Assembly (NCBI RefSeq): GCF_030063415.1
Contig: NZ_JASITA010000005.1
Location: forward strand, 186,001-250,000
From: Streptomyces sp. H27-C3
Lineage (GTDB): Bacteria > Actinomycetota > Actinomycetes > Streptomycetales > Streptomycetaceae
DNA length: 64,000 nt
Direction of reading: 5' to 3'
Shown here: positions 43,815-51,995 of the stretch, piece by piece
Numbering within the stretch: the first letter of the stretch is position 1
Layout: every line of letters begins with the position of its first letter
The notes under the pieces: model-generated
What the model saw: the letters and a program-made list of their open reading frames with translations, nothing else
Told to the model about the DNA's origin: nothing
Database searches by the model: none
Position numbers and translations under genes: made by a program

Positions 43815-44708
43815 TCAAGAGCAGTCGAAGCGGTACGCACTCGGTCTGTCGGGACAGTGCAGGCACTCGAATATGTAGATCCCGCCCATGTCCCCCAGCA
43901 TCAGCCCGGGTGCGCACTGCACCGCCATCCGCTCCTCGAAGGGCAGGTCGAGGACCGTCCCCTCCTTGGGCCGGTCCTCCTCGGGCAGCCAGCTCCGCCA
44001 GGACGCGCCGTCGAACTCCACACTGCCCACGGTCAGCAGATGCTCCATACGCCGATCGCACCCCGCGCAGTCGGGCCAGTCCGCCTCCTGCGTCCAGTCC
44101 GGGTACCCACCCGTCTTGATGCCGCCGGCCACGGACAGGTGGTGCTGGTATGCCCAACCGGTCTGGCCCTCCAGCTGGTCGAAGCGCTCGCGCAGCGTCT
44201 CGGACAGCTCGGGCGGCAGGTCCCAGCTCGGATATTCGGTGATCCGCTCGGGGTGCACCACGCACGCGTCGGGCACATGGTCGTCCGGAGCGCCGACCGG
44301 CCGGGGCGCGTCCAACAGCACCGGCGTGTCCACCGCCGACGAGCGCCAGCGGAGCCGGGGACGCGGGGCGTACTGGGGCTCGTGCTCGAACGGGCACCAC
44401 AGCACCTGGAGCACATCGCTGCCCGCCGGATACGGCAGGTCCGGGACATCGGCGGCGTACAGCTGAAGGACCGGCACCAGCGGCACCGGCTCGGACTCCG
44501 GGGTGTCGAACGCGACCGGCAGATGCCCCTCGTCGCAGCGCGGCCAGGCCTCGTCCTCGGGCCACAGCAGGGGGCCGCCCACCGAGCTGTCCCTGATCCC
44601 CGGGTCGCCCGCCCGCGGATGCAGACGCACCGCGTCCCGGCGCAGCGCGGCCAGCTCGGGAAAGAACGCTTCGACGTCGACGGGACGTGGTGGTGTGGTG
44701 CGCGTCAT
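43815..44708 (-). CDS. DUF1963-like (YwqG-type) protein
   Basis: 297 residues. Trp- and Pro-rich segments (SVGGPLLWPEDEAWPRC, VPVLQLYAADVPDLPYPAGS, QVLWCPFEHEP) and GGIKTGGYPDWTQEADWPDC resemble the DUF1963 family. Paired Cys residues (DCAGCDRRMEHL, ECLHCPDRPS) could bind zinc. The last residues GDMGGIYIFECLHC are the family-like closing strand. No catalytic motif is known. It is downstream of the oxidoreductase gene on the same strand, with a repeat element in the gap. Confidence 0.7.
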   Translation of the reverse strand: MTRTTPPRPVDVEAFFPELAALRRDAVRLHPRAGDPGIRDSSVGGPLLWPEDEAWPRCDEGHLPVAFDTPESEPVPLVPVLQLYAADVPDLPYPAGSDVLQVLWCPFEHEPQYAPRPRLRWRSSAVDTPVLLDAPRPVGAPDDHVPDACVVHPERITEYPSWDLPPELSETLRERFDQLEGQTGWAYQHHLSVAGGIKTGGYPDWTQEADWPDCAGCDRRMEHLLTVGSVEFDGASWRSWLPEEDRPKEGTVLDLPFEERMAVQCAPGLMLGDMGGIYIFECLHCPDRPSAYRFDCS

Positions 44709-44747
44709 CGCGGCCTCCGGACAGTCTCGAACACTGATCGAAGAGTA

Positions 44748-44859
44748 ACGACCTCGGGGGCAATAGTGCGCGGGCTCCCGGCGTCATGCGACTCCGCCTC
44801 CGGCGTTGTCGTCGGTCGACGACGCTCGCTGATCCACGCTCCATTGCCCCCGAGGTCGT
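44748..44859. repeat. Dispersed palindromic element, copy d (112 bp, internal deletion)
   Basis: In inverse orientation to copies c and e. Ends ACGACCTCGGGGGCAATAG and CCATTGCCCCCGAGGTCGT pair at 18 of 19 positions. The GGCGTCATGCG arm and the adjacent 50 bp present in c and e are missing, the break being at a GCGAGC/GCGGAGC direct repeat. The core GTCGTCGACCGACGAC and the GCATGACGCC arm are retained. Confidence 0.85.
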
Positions 44860-44885
44860 AAGCGCGGGCGCTGACAACGTCCCAC

Positions 44886-45794
44886 TCAGCGGCCCAGTTG
44901 TGCCTCGGCCTCGGCGAGAATTTCCGTGACCCGCAGCCCGAAGTGCACGTCGCACGGGTGCGCCGCCCCGGTGCGCATGCCGCGCAGCAGCGCGTCGACG
45001 GCCGCGCCGAACGCTTCGACGCCGCCGCCCCACGCGGGGAGTTCGGCCACCCCGGGCTCACCCCGCAGCTCGATGCCTGCCCCGCCGGTGCCCAGCGCCG
45101 CCGCCGGGGCGCTCAGGCTCAGCGTCGCCGAGCTCGATGCCCCCGACGCGTGCCCCAGTACAAGATGGACGGTGTCTCCGGGCCCGGGCGCCGCGGTCAC
45201 CGCCGTGACATCGCCGAGCACCGGCAGCAGCACGGACAGCACATGCGGCCCCACGTCCCACAGCGCGCCCTTCTGACCGCGCCACGGCGAGGCGGCGTAC
45301 GGGCTGTTCGAGTCCGGCGAGAAGAGCGACCCGAGCCACCGGGCGTGCGCCGTGAACCAGCCGTCCAGTTCGGCCTGTTCGCCGATCCAGTGCGCCGTGT
45401 CCGGCGCGAAGCGCAGCGTGAAGAAGACCACGCTCGACACTCCCGCCTTGTCCACTGCCTCGGCGACCTCGCGGGCCCCCGCCACCGTCGTCGCGACGGG
45501 CTTGTCGAGCAGCACATGGCATCCGGCGGCGGCGGCCCGTACCACCAGCGGCGCCTGGACATCGGGCGGCAGCGCGATGGCGACGGCGTCGCACGCGGCG
45601 AACAGCGCGTCGATGTCGTCGTACGCCGTGACCCCGTGCGCGGCGGCGAGCTCACCGGCGGCCTCGGGCCTGCGGCCCCACACCCCCACGAAGTCGACGT
45701 CCGGGTGCGCGGCCAGCGCGGGCGCCTGGGTGCGCGACGCCCAGGGGCCGGTGCCGAGGAGTCCGATGCGCGGTTTGATCAACGATTCGCTCAT
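44886..45794 (-). CDS. Gfo/Idh/MocA-family oxidoreductase
   Basis: 302 residues from ATG (MSESLIKPRIGLLGTGPWAS). The N-terminal Rossmann motif GLLGTGPWASRTQAPALAA binds NAD(P), followed by VDFVGVWGRRPEAAGELAAA. The conserved DKPVATTVAGAREVAEAVDK carries the Gfo/Idh/MocA Glu/Asp-Lys-Pro motif (DKP here). The C-terminal beta-sheet domain begins near VVFFTLRFAPDT. Substrates of the family are sugars or inositols; none can be assigned. It lies upstream of the DUF1963 gene on the same strand and divergent from glnII. Confidence 0.88.
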   Translation of the reverse strand: MSESLIKPRIGLLGTGPWASRTQAPALAAHPDVDFVGVWGRRPEAAGELAAAHGVTAYDDIDALFAACDAVAIALPPDVQAPLVVRAAAAGCHVLLDKPVATTVAGAREVAEAVDKAGVSSVVFFTLRFAPDTAHWIGEQAELDGWFTAHARWLGSLFSPDSNSPYAASPWRGQKGALWDVGPHVLSVLLPVLGDVTAVTAAPGPGDTVHLVLGHASGASSSATLSLSAPAAALGTGGAGIELRGEPGVAELPAWGGGVEAFGAAVDALLRGMRTGAAHPCDVHFGLRVTEILAEAEAQLGR

Positions 45795-46031
45795 GTCGGC
45801 CAGTCTGCCCGCCCGGCTGTCCGGCGTCGAAAACTCGGCGGCACGACCCGCAGCGGCCGGTGATCGTGTCGGGGGCCGGGACCGGCGGGCGAGGCACCCC
45901 GCGGAGGGCGCACCCGGCCCGATCCGGACGACCGGTGAACCAGCGTGGTCCACAGAAGCATTTCCGTATACGACGTGCCCGGGTTCGACGTGCGCCGGCC
46001 GACGCCCGGCGTGCCCACTCGGACCACGCCT

Positions 46032-46069
46032 GTAACACGGGGTTCACAGTCGGGCAACGGCCGGGAAAT
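46032..46069 (+). promoter_or_regulatory. GlnR-type binding box upstream of glnII
   Basis: GTAAC-n6-TTCAC-n6-GCAAC-n6-GAAAT has the same spacing as the glnA box, with two weaker half-sites. It ends 62 bp before the GTG start. The 337-bp gap upstream of glnII holds nothing else recognisable. Confidence 0.65.
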
Positions 46070-46131
46070 CGCGGGTTGCGAAGCTGCCCCCACAAACGTC
46101 GGTACCCGTAGCACCCCAAAGGATGGCGTCC

Positions 46132-47169
46132 GTGACCTTCAAGGCCGAGTACATCTGGATCGACGGCACCGAACCGACCGCCAAGCTTCGCTCGAAGACG
46201 AAGATCATGGCGGGCTCTGCCGCAGGCGTCGATGACCTGCCCATCTGGGGCTTCGACGGATCCAGCACCAACCAGGCCGTGGGTCACGCGTCCGACCGTG
46301 TGCTCAAGCCGGTCTTCGCCTGCCCGGACCCGATCCGCAGCCCCGAAAACGGCGATGTGCTCGTCATGTGCGAGGTCCTGAACATCGACATGACGCCGCA
46401 CGAGTCCAACACGCGTGCGCTGCTGCGTCCGGTCGCCGAGCAGTTCGCGGGGCAGGAGCCGATCTTCGGCATCGAGCAGGAGTACACCTTCTTCGACGGC
46501 GACCGCCCGCTCGGCTTCCCGGTGGGCGGCTTCCCGGCCGCGCAGGGCGGTTACTACTGCGGTGTCGGCTCCGACGAGATCTTCGGGCGCGAGATCGTCG
46601 AGAAGCACCTCGACCACTGTCTCACCGCGGGTCTCGCGATCTCCGGCATCAACGCCGAGGTCATGCCCGGACAGTGGGAGTTCCAGGTCGGCCCGGTGTC
46701 GCCGCTGGACGTCGCCGACCAGCTGTGGATCGCGCGCTGGCTGCTGTACCGCACCGCCGAGGACTTCAACGTCTCCGCGACGCTCGACCCGAAGCCGGTG
46801 AAGGGCGACTGGAACGGCGCGGGCGCGCACACCAACTTCTCAACGAAGGCGATGCGCGAAGGGTACGACGCGATCATCACCGCCTGTGAGTCGCTGGGCG
46901 AGGGCTCGAAGCCGATGGACCACGTCAAGCACTACGGCGCGGGCATCGACGACCGGCTGACCGGGCTGCACGAGACCGCCCCGTGGAACGAGTACAGCTA
47001 CGGCGTCTCGGACCGCGGCGCCTCGGTCCGTATCCCGTGGCAGGTCGGGCAGGACCAGAAGGGCTACATCGAGGACCGCCGCCCCAACGCGAACGTCGAC
47101 CCGTACGTCGTGACGCGGCTGATCGTCGACACCTGCTGCACCGCGCTGGAGAAGGCGGACCAGCTCTGA
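46132..47169 (+). CDS. glnII: Glutamine synthetase type II (eukaryotic-like)
   Basis: 345 residues from the GTG (MTFKAEYIWIDGTEPTAKLR). This start is preferred over ATG 46123 because AAAGGA then sits at correct distance and GSII proteins begin at this point. Family blocks: LPIWGFDGSSTNQAVGHASD, FGIEQEYTFFDGDRPLGFP, GQWEFQVGP and DWNGAGAHTNFSTKAMR, with SVRIPWQVGQDQKGYIEDRR near the end. It lacks the adenylylation loop of GSI. It shares GlnR control with glnA, giving the organism two glutamine synthetases 10 kb apart. A 20-bp-stem terminator follows. Confidence 0.96.
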   Translation: MTFKAEYIWIDGTEPTAKLRSKTKIMAGSAAGVDDLPIWGFDGSSTNQAVGHASDRVLKPVFACPDPIRSPENGDVLVMCEVLNIDMTPHESNTRALLRPVAEQFAGQEPIFGIEQEYTFFDGDRPLGFPVGGFPAAQGGYYCGVGSDEIFGREIVEKHLDHCLTAGLAISGINAEVMPGQWEFQVGPVSPLDVADQLWIARWLLYRTAEDFNVSATLDPKPVKGDWNGAGAHTNFSTKAMREGYDAIITACESLGEGSKPMDHVKHYGAGIDDRLTGLHETAPWNEYSYGVSDRGASVRIPWQVGQDQKGYIEDRRPNANVDPYVVTRLIVDTCCTALEKADQL

Positions 47170-47181
47170 TCCGGGCCCACA

Positions 47182-47226
47182 GCACGCAGGGGGCGCCCGC
47201 CCGGTCGGCGGGCGCCCCCTGCGTGC
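47182..47226 (+). terminator. Very strong hairpin terminator after glnII
   Basis: A perfect 20-bp stem (GCACGCAGGGGGCGCCCGCC / GGCGGGCGCCCCCTGCGTGC) with a 5-base loop, 13 bases after the glnII stop. Confidence 0.9.
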
Positions 47227-47297
47227 TCCCTGTCCCCCGCTGTGCTGCCGGGCACCTTCACTGCTGTCGGCGCCGTTCATCTGCTTCAATGGTCCCC

Positions 47298-47417
47298 ATG
47301 GCCAGCTTCCAGAACACCGCGACGGGTCGCAGCGACCTTGAGCCCTTCTGGCCCTCCCGTCAGCATCACGACTTCGACCGAGTGTGTTGTCGCGCGACAA
47401 TCGCGCAGGCCCTCTAA
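47298..47417 (+). CDS. Candidate short leader peptide with Cys-Cys near its end
   Basis: A 39-residue frame begins MASFQNTATGRSDLEPFWPS and ends RVCCRATIAQAL, with a possible earlier ATG nine bases upstream. The RQHHDFDRVCCR segment resembles the H-x-D-L-x-R-Cys pattern of small putative leader peptides placed before sulfur-metabolism operons in streptomycetes. Here the paired Cys codons (TGTTGT) are close to the stop. Downstream lies a palindrome (GACGTAGTACGTC, 47452-47464) and then the orphan winged-helix gene. No clear ribosome site is visible, so translation is inference. The alternative is chance frame. Confidence 0.45.
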   Translation: MASFQNTATGRSDLEPFWPSRQHHDFDRVCCRATIAQAL

Positions 47418-47501
47418 AGCCGCTCAACACCGGCCTTCGGTCCGCGCGCACGACGTAGTACGTCCCTCGACGACTCCTCCGCGCGAAAGAGCTGACCTCT
47501 C

Positions 47502-48119
47502 ATGGCGAATACCCGTACCTTCTCCGCTGCGACCGCCGCCACCGCTCCGTCCGTCAATCAGCGCCTGGCCCGGCCCCCGATCCCCGTCGGCCGTCACCGG
47601 CTGAGGGCGGTCGACCGGGACGAGGCGGTCCGCGCCGACCGGCCCTTCGATGTGGCGGACTTCCTGCCGCCCGGCGCCACTTGGCTGCCCGCACCGCAGC
47701 ACACACTGCCCACCCTGCCGGGCCGGCCTCCGATGATCGGCTACCTGGTGCTCGTACCGGCCGATCAGTACTCCGTCCCCGGTCAGCTCCCCGGCGCCGA
47801 GCCCCTTCCCGGTCCCGGCCCGGACGAGTCCGCTCTCTCCGGGCCCGTACGGATCGACGGGGTCGACCGCACCGCCGCCGTGGACGGGCAGCCAATGGAT
47901 CTGACGTACCTCGAATTCGAGCTGCTCGCCCATCTGGTGGCGCATCCCCACCGGGTGCACACCCGCGACCAGTTGGTGACCACCGTGTGGGGCTACGGGC
48001 ATGTGGGCGACGGCCGGACCGTCGATGTCCATATCGCGCGGCTGCGTCGCAAGCTGGGCGCCGAGCACCGGCACACGATCCAGACGGTGCGCCGGGTCGG
48101 TTACAAGTACGCCCCGTAA
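47502..48119 (+). CDS. Orphan OmpR/PhoB-type winged-helix regulator without a receiver domain
   Basis: 205 residues. The first 110 residues (MANTRTFSAATAATAPSVNQ, Pro/Ala-rich) do not form a receiver domain and lack its conserved Asp pair. A complete trans_reg_C winged helix follows: MDLTYLEFELLAHLVAHPHR, VHTRDQLVTTVWGYGHVGDG, RTVDVHIARLRRKLGAEHRH, TIQTVRRVGYKYAP. DNA binding is therefore expected, but phosphorylation control is not. In this class other inputs or constitutive binding apply. Its ribosome site is AAAGAG. It ends at a convergent 14-bp-stem terminator. Confidence 0.88.
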   Translation: MANTRTFSAATAATAPSVNQRLARPPIPVGRHRLRAVDRDEAVRADRPFDVADFLPPGATWLPAPQHTLPTLPGRPPMIGYLVLVPADQYSVPGQLPGAEPLPGPGPDESALSGPVRIDGVDRTAAVDGQPMDLTYLEFELLAHLVAHPHRVHTRDQLVTTVWGYGHVGDGRTVDVHIARLRRKLGAEHRHTIQTVRRVGYKYAP

Positions 48120-48138
48120 GGCCCGTAGAACGAGGAGC

Positions 48139-48174
48139 GGGGAGGCTGTACGTACGCGTGCGTACAGCCTCCCC
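48139..48174. terminator. Strong hairpin terminator between convergent genes
   Basis: A perfect 14-bp stem (GGGGAGGCTGTACG / CGTACAGCCTCCCC) with an 8-base loop, between the winged-helix gene and the PepSY protein gene. Confidence 0.85.
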
Positions 48175-48178
48175 GAGG

Positions 48179-49627
48179 TCAGGCCGCCGCGCGGGAGCGG
48201 GCGCGGGACACCAGTCCCAGGACCCCGTCCACGGCCAGGAACACCAGCAGGCTGATACCGAGCAGCGGCACGAACCAGCCCGCAAACGCGGTGACCGCGG
48301 CCAGCGGCAGCAGCGCGGTGACCGGCACCTTCCGCCAGGCGCCGCGCGGCATCGGCCGACCCGCGCCGATCCCGCGCTCCTTGGTCGGCCTGCGCAGCCA
48401 CCACATCCGGTAGCCCCAGACGATCATCAGGACCAATGAGAGCGCCAGGGCGGCCAGGGCGAGCTGGTTGGCCAGGCCCAGGAAGACGCCCATGTGGGCG
48501 TCGATGCCGAAGCGGGTCAGCTTGGCGAGCATCGGGTAGTCGGCGAAGCGCACCTCGTCGATCACCAGGCCGTTGGCCGGGTCGACGGCGACCGAGTCCA
48601 GGTGGACGGGGAAGTGGGTGTCCGTCTCCTTGACGACGTAGCCGGTGCCCTCGGTCGGCAGGATCACCGACATCTGCCCGTCCACGCCCGCCTGGCGCGC
48701 CGCCGCCAGCGCGTTGTCGATGCCTACGTCCATCCCCTTCATGCCCTTGTGCTCGCCGCCTCCGCCGTGGCCCTCGTGCTCGCCGCCGCCGGTCGCGCCG
48801 CCCTCGGTGAGCGCCGCCGAGACGACCGGGGTGGCGCCGCCGAGCTGGTCCTGCACCGCGCCGATGTTCTCGCCCGCGTACCGCGACCAGGTCAGTCCGG
48901 TCGCCGAGAGCAGTACGAGCCCGATCACCGCCCACAGTCCGACCGAGCCGTGCCAGGAGAGGGTTTTGCGCCGCCCGGTCGCGCCGCGCTCGGGCACAAG
49001 CAGCCCACGGGCCCCGCCGCGCTGCGAGCGCCTGCGTCCGAGCCAAAGGAGCAGGCCGCCCAGCGCGACCACCCAGAGCCAGCTGGCTGCCAGTTCGCTG
49101 TAGTGGCGGCCGAAGTCGCCCAGGTGCAGATCGCGATGGAGCTCGTCGAGCCAGGTCCGCAGCGGCAGGGCGCCCGAGCTGCCGTAGCTGGGCAGCTCCC
49201 CGCGCACCTCCGCGGTGTACGGGTTGACGAAGACGGCGAGCGACTTGCCCTCCTCGACCTCGGGCGTCGTCATCAGTACCCGGGACGTCGCGCCCTCCTC
49301 GGAGGACGGCCAGACCGCGGTCACCGTGCCCTTGGGGTGGGCTTCGCGGGCGGCTTCGAGCTGCTCGCCGAGCGGCAGGGACCGTTCACCGACCGGCACC
49401 TGGAGCTCGTGGCTGTAGAGGAGCTTCTCCGCCTGGAAGGAGAGCGAGTAGAGCAGCCCGCTGGCGGCGGCGACCAGCAGGAGGGGGGCTATCAGCAGGC
49501 CCGCGTAGAAGTGCATGCGCAGGACGAGGGGGCGCAGCGCGCTCCAGGTGGTCCGGGGTTGTTCGGAGGCCGGCGCGGGGGCGGTGTCCGCCCCCTGTAC
49601 CGGCTGTACGGGGTCGTCGATGGCCAT
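48179..49627 (-). CDS. PepSY-domain membrane protein with His/Met-rich loop
   Basis: 482 residues from ATG (MAIDDPVQPVQGADTAPAPA). Layout: a first membrane helix at about residues 38-60 (FYAGLLIAPLLLVAAASGLL) and a PepSY-type periplasmic segment, two central helices (LWVVALGGLLLWLG, VGLWAVIGLVLLSATGLTWS), and a long extracytoplasmic loop holding GGGEHEGHGGGGEHKGMKGM. This is followed by a second PepSY segment and three C-terminal helices. The PepSY-TM family (PiuB-like) is linked to iron or copper reduction. The His/Met loop suggests metal binding. The upstream gene on the same strand also carries a His/Met loop. Confidence 0.87.
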   Translation of the reverse strand: MAIDDPVQPVQGADTAPAPASEQPRTTWSALRPLVLRMHFYAGLLIAPLLLVAAASGLLYSLSFQAEKLLYSHELQVPVGERSLPLGEQLEAAREAHPKGTVTAVWPSSEEGATSRVLMTTPEVEEGKSLAVFVNPYTAEVRGELPSYGSSGALPLRTWLDELHRDLHLGDFGRHYSELAASWLWVVALGGLLLWLGRRRSQRGGARGLLVPERGATGRRKTLSWHGSVGLWAVIGLVLLSATGLTWSRYAGENIGAVQDQLGGATPVVSAALTEGGATGGGEHEGHGGGGEHKGMKGMDVGIDNALAAARQAGVDGQMSVILPTEGTGYVVKETDTHFPVHLDSVAVDPANGLVIDEVRFADYPMLAKLTRFGIDAHMGVFLGLANQLALAALALSLVLMIVWGYRMWWLRRPTKERGIGAGRPMPRGAWRKVPVTALLPLAAVTAFAGWFVPLLGISLLVFLAVDGVLGLVSRARSRAAA

Positions 49628-49676
49628 GGATGTCCTCGGAATCGTCGAAAGGTGGCAGGGGGAAGCGGCCCCCCGG

Positions 49677-50375
49677 TCACGCGGTCGGACAGACTCGCGG
49701 TCGGACGGTGAGGGGTGCGGGGGCCGTGGCGCGGGGTACGGGCGCCCGCGGCGGCCCGCGCCGCGACAGGGTGTGAGCGAGGACGGCTCCACGGCCGTGG
49801 CGGCGCGGCGCACGCCGGCCCCGAGGCAGTCGGGACCGTGCAAGTCCGGGGACCCGGACGACGGCGAGCAGCAGCCGCAGCGGGGTGAAGGCCAGCGTGC
49901 CGAGGGCGTACGCCAGCCGGAAGAAGGCGGCTTCGCCACGGGCCAGCCACAGCCCGCAGATCAGCGCGGCGGCGAGGTGGGCGGCGGTCATCGACAGCGA
50001 CGACCCGAGCGGCTGGGTGAGCGCCGCGACGGTCGCCCCGTGATCCATGGCCGCCTGGTCCGTCGCCAGTTGGTCCATCGCCGCGGCGTGCGGCGCGGGC
50101 CCGGTGTGGTGACCGCCCGAGCCCTGCGCCGTGCCGTAGATCAGGTGCAGCGCTCCCTGCACGGCGAGGAGCCCGCCGCCGATGGTGAGGAGTCCACGCT
50201 GCCGGTGGCCCGCGGCCCAGGCGACGCCTGCCGTGATCGCGAAGGCGACCAGCAGTCCAGGAACCGAAACTTCACGCCCGGATGTGAACGAATGCCCCAT
50301 CGCCGCCGCCATGACGCACACCGCCGCAAAAAGTGCGGCTCGCAGGGCGCGCACGGGCGACCGGGAGTCCGTCAT
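49677..50375 (-). CDS. Membrane protein with His/Met-rich loop, upstream of the PepSY gene
   Basis: 232 residues from ATG (MTDSRSPVRALRAALFAAVC). About five membrane helices (AALFAAVCVMAAAMGHSF, VPGLLVAFAITAGVAWAAG, LLTIGGGLLAVQGALHLIYG, AAHLAAALICGLWLARGEA, LAYALGTLAFTPLRLLLAVV) surround a loop with repeated His/Met: GGHHTGPAPHAAAMDQLATD and QAAMDHGATV. The C-terminal 40 residues are Arg/Pro-rich. It is about 50 bp from the PepSY gene on the same strand, so probably one operon. A copper-linked role is inference from the loops. Confidence 0.72.
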   Translation of the reverse strand: MTDSRSPVRALRAALFAAVCVMAAAMGHSFTSGREVSVPGLLVAFAITAGVAWAAGHRQRGLLTIGGGLLAVQGALHLIYGTAQGSGGHHTGPAPHAAAMDQLATDQAAMDHGATVAALTQPLGSSLSMTAAHLAAALICGLWLARGEAAFFRLAYALGTLAFTPLRLLLAVVRVPGLARSRLPRGRRAPRRHGRGAVLAHTLSRRGPPRAPVPRATAPAPLTVRPRVCPTA

Positions 50376-50561
50376 GGTCCGCACATACTGCCATCCCCGG
50401 GCCGCCTGCGGGGGCATAGGTGCAGGACACAGCTGTGCCGATGGTGGCGGCGGAGGCGCGGGGCGCGGCCTCCGTTTCACCCGTTTCGCGGGGCGAATAT
50501 CCAATGCCCCTGACGGGCCGGAACGGCGAGACTGGGGCCGTGCCCGGGGGACGGGCCGCCG

Positions 50562-51845
50562 ATGAGAGGGCAGACCACGATGGACGCGTCAAAAATGCGG
50601 GGCTCGCTGCTGGCCGGAGTACGAGGTCTGGCACTGACGCTCATGACGCTTGTCGGCTCGATCGTGCTCTTCGTGTTCGCGGTCGTGTCGATCGCGTTGA
50701 TCGTGATCGGGGTCGGCGTCTTCACCACCCCCGGCGTCCTGGCCGCGGTCCGCGCGCACGCCAACCACCGGCGGCTGCTGGCCGCGGAGTGGTCGGGCGT
50801 ACGGATCCCCGCCCCGTACCGCCCCTTCCCCGCCGACCTGCGCACCGGCGTGACCGGCCGGGTCGAACGGTGCACGCTGCTGCTGAAGGACCCGGCGACC
50901 TGGCGGGACCTGCTGTGGCTGCTGGTCGACATGACGGCCGGCTGTGTCACGGCGATCCTGCCCGCCGCGCTGATCGTGTACGCCGCGCAGAGTGTCGTGC
51001 TGGCCGCGGGTCTGTGGCGGGTCTTCACCGAGGACGGTCCGCACTGGTACGGATTCGTCCCCGTCGACAGCCAGCCGACCGCCCTGGCCGCCCTCGCCCT
51101 GGGCCTGGGGTTCTTCACCGCGGCCATGCGCTACGATCCCGCGCTCCTGCGGGCCCATTTCACCCTCGCCAAGTCGCTGCTCGCTCCCACCGAGCGGCGG
51201 TCGCTCGCGCAGCGCATCGACCACCTCACCGAGACGCGGCACAACGCCGTGGACGCCTCGGCCAGTGAGCTGCGGCGCATCGAGCGGGACCTGCACGACG
51301 GCGCGCAGGCGCGGCTGGTCGCGATGGGCATGAACCTCTCCACCGTCGAGGCGCTCATCGAGAAGGACCCTGCGCAGGCCAAGAAGCTGATCGCGATGGC
51401 CCGCGCGTCCTCGGCGGAGGCCCTGACCGAGCTGCGTGATCTGGTACGGGGTATTCACCCTCCGGTGCTCGCGGAGCGCGGACTGGGCGACGCGGTACGG
51501 GCATTGGCGCTGCGGCTGCCCATCGAGTCCGAGGTGGGGGTGCGGATGGCCGGGCGGACAGAGGCGCCGGTGGAGTCGGCGGCGTACTTCGCGGTCAGTG
51601 AGGTGCTCACCAACGCGGTGAAGCATTCGGGAGCCGACCGTGTGCGGGTCGACATCCATCACGCGGACGGCATGCTGCGGATCTCCGTGGGCGACGACGG
51701 GCGGGGCGGGGCCGCCGTCGGGGCGGGGTCGGGCCTGGGCGGCATCGAGCGACGGCTGGGGGCATTCGACGGGGTGCTGGCCGTCAGCAGCCCCGTCGGC
51801 GGGCCGACCCTGGTGACGATGGAGATCCCGTGCACGCTGCTCTGA
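50562..51845 (+). CDS. Two-component sensor histidine kinase, NarL-partner (HisKA_3) type
   Basis: 427 residues. N-terminal membrane helices occupy about residues 21-55 (LALTLMTLVGSIVLFVFAVV), 118-150 and 172-190. The HisKA_3 dimerisation box is RRIERDLHDGAQARLVAMGM with phospho-accepting His245. The HATPase domain shows YFAVSEVLTNAVKHSGADRV (N box) and GDDGRGGAAVGAGSGLGGIE (G boxes). A second ATG 18 bases downstream could be the start. It pairs with the response regulator 150 bp downstream. Confidence 0.93.
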   Translation: MRGQTTMDASKMRGSLLAGVRGLALTLMTLVGSIVLFVFAVVSIALIVIGVGVFTTPGVLAAVRAHANHRRLLAAEWSGVRIPAPYRPFPADLRTGVTGRVERCTLLLKDPATWRDLLWLLVDMTAGCVTAILPAALIVYAAQSVVLAAGLWRVFTEDGPHWYGFVPVDSQPTALAALALGLGFFTAAMRYDPALLRAHFTLAKSLLAPTERRSLAQRIDHLTETRHNAVDASASELRRIERDLHDGAQARLVAMGMNLSTVEALIEKDPAQAKKLIAMARASSAEALTELRDLVRGIHPPVLAERGLGDAVRALALRLPIESEVGVRMAGRTEAPVESAAYFAVSEVLTNAVKHSGADRVRVDIHHADGMLRISVGDDGRGGAAVGAGSGLGGIERRLGAFDGVLAVSSPVGGPTLVTMEIPCTLL

Positions 51846-51995
51846 GCGCGGCTCCGGAGGCCGGCGTGACCGGTGGGACCTCCGTGACCAGTGGGGCCTT
51901 TGAGTCACTGCCGTACACATGCCCGAGCTAAAGTGACACAACAGGTCGCTACTGCCGCCGCCTACGCCGAGCCACCGCGGATAAGGAGCCATCCC

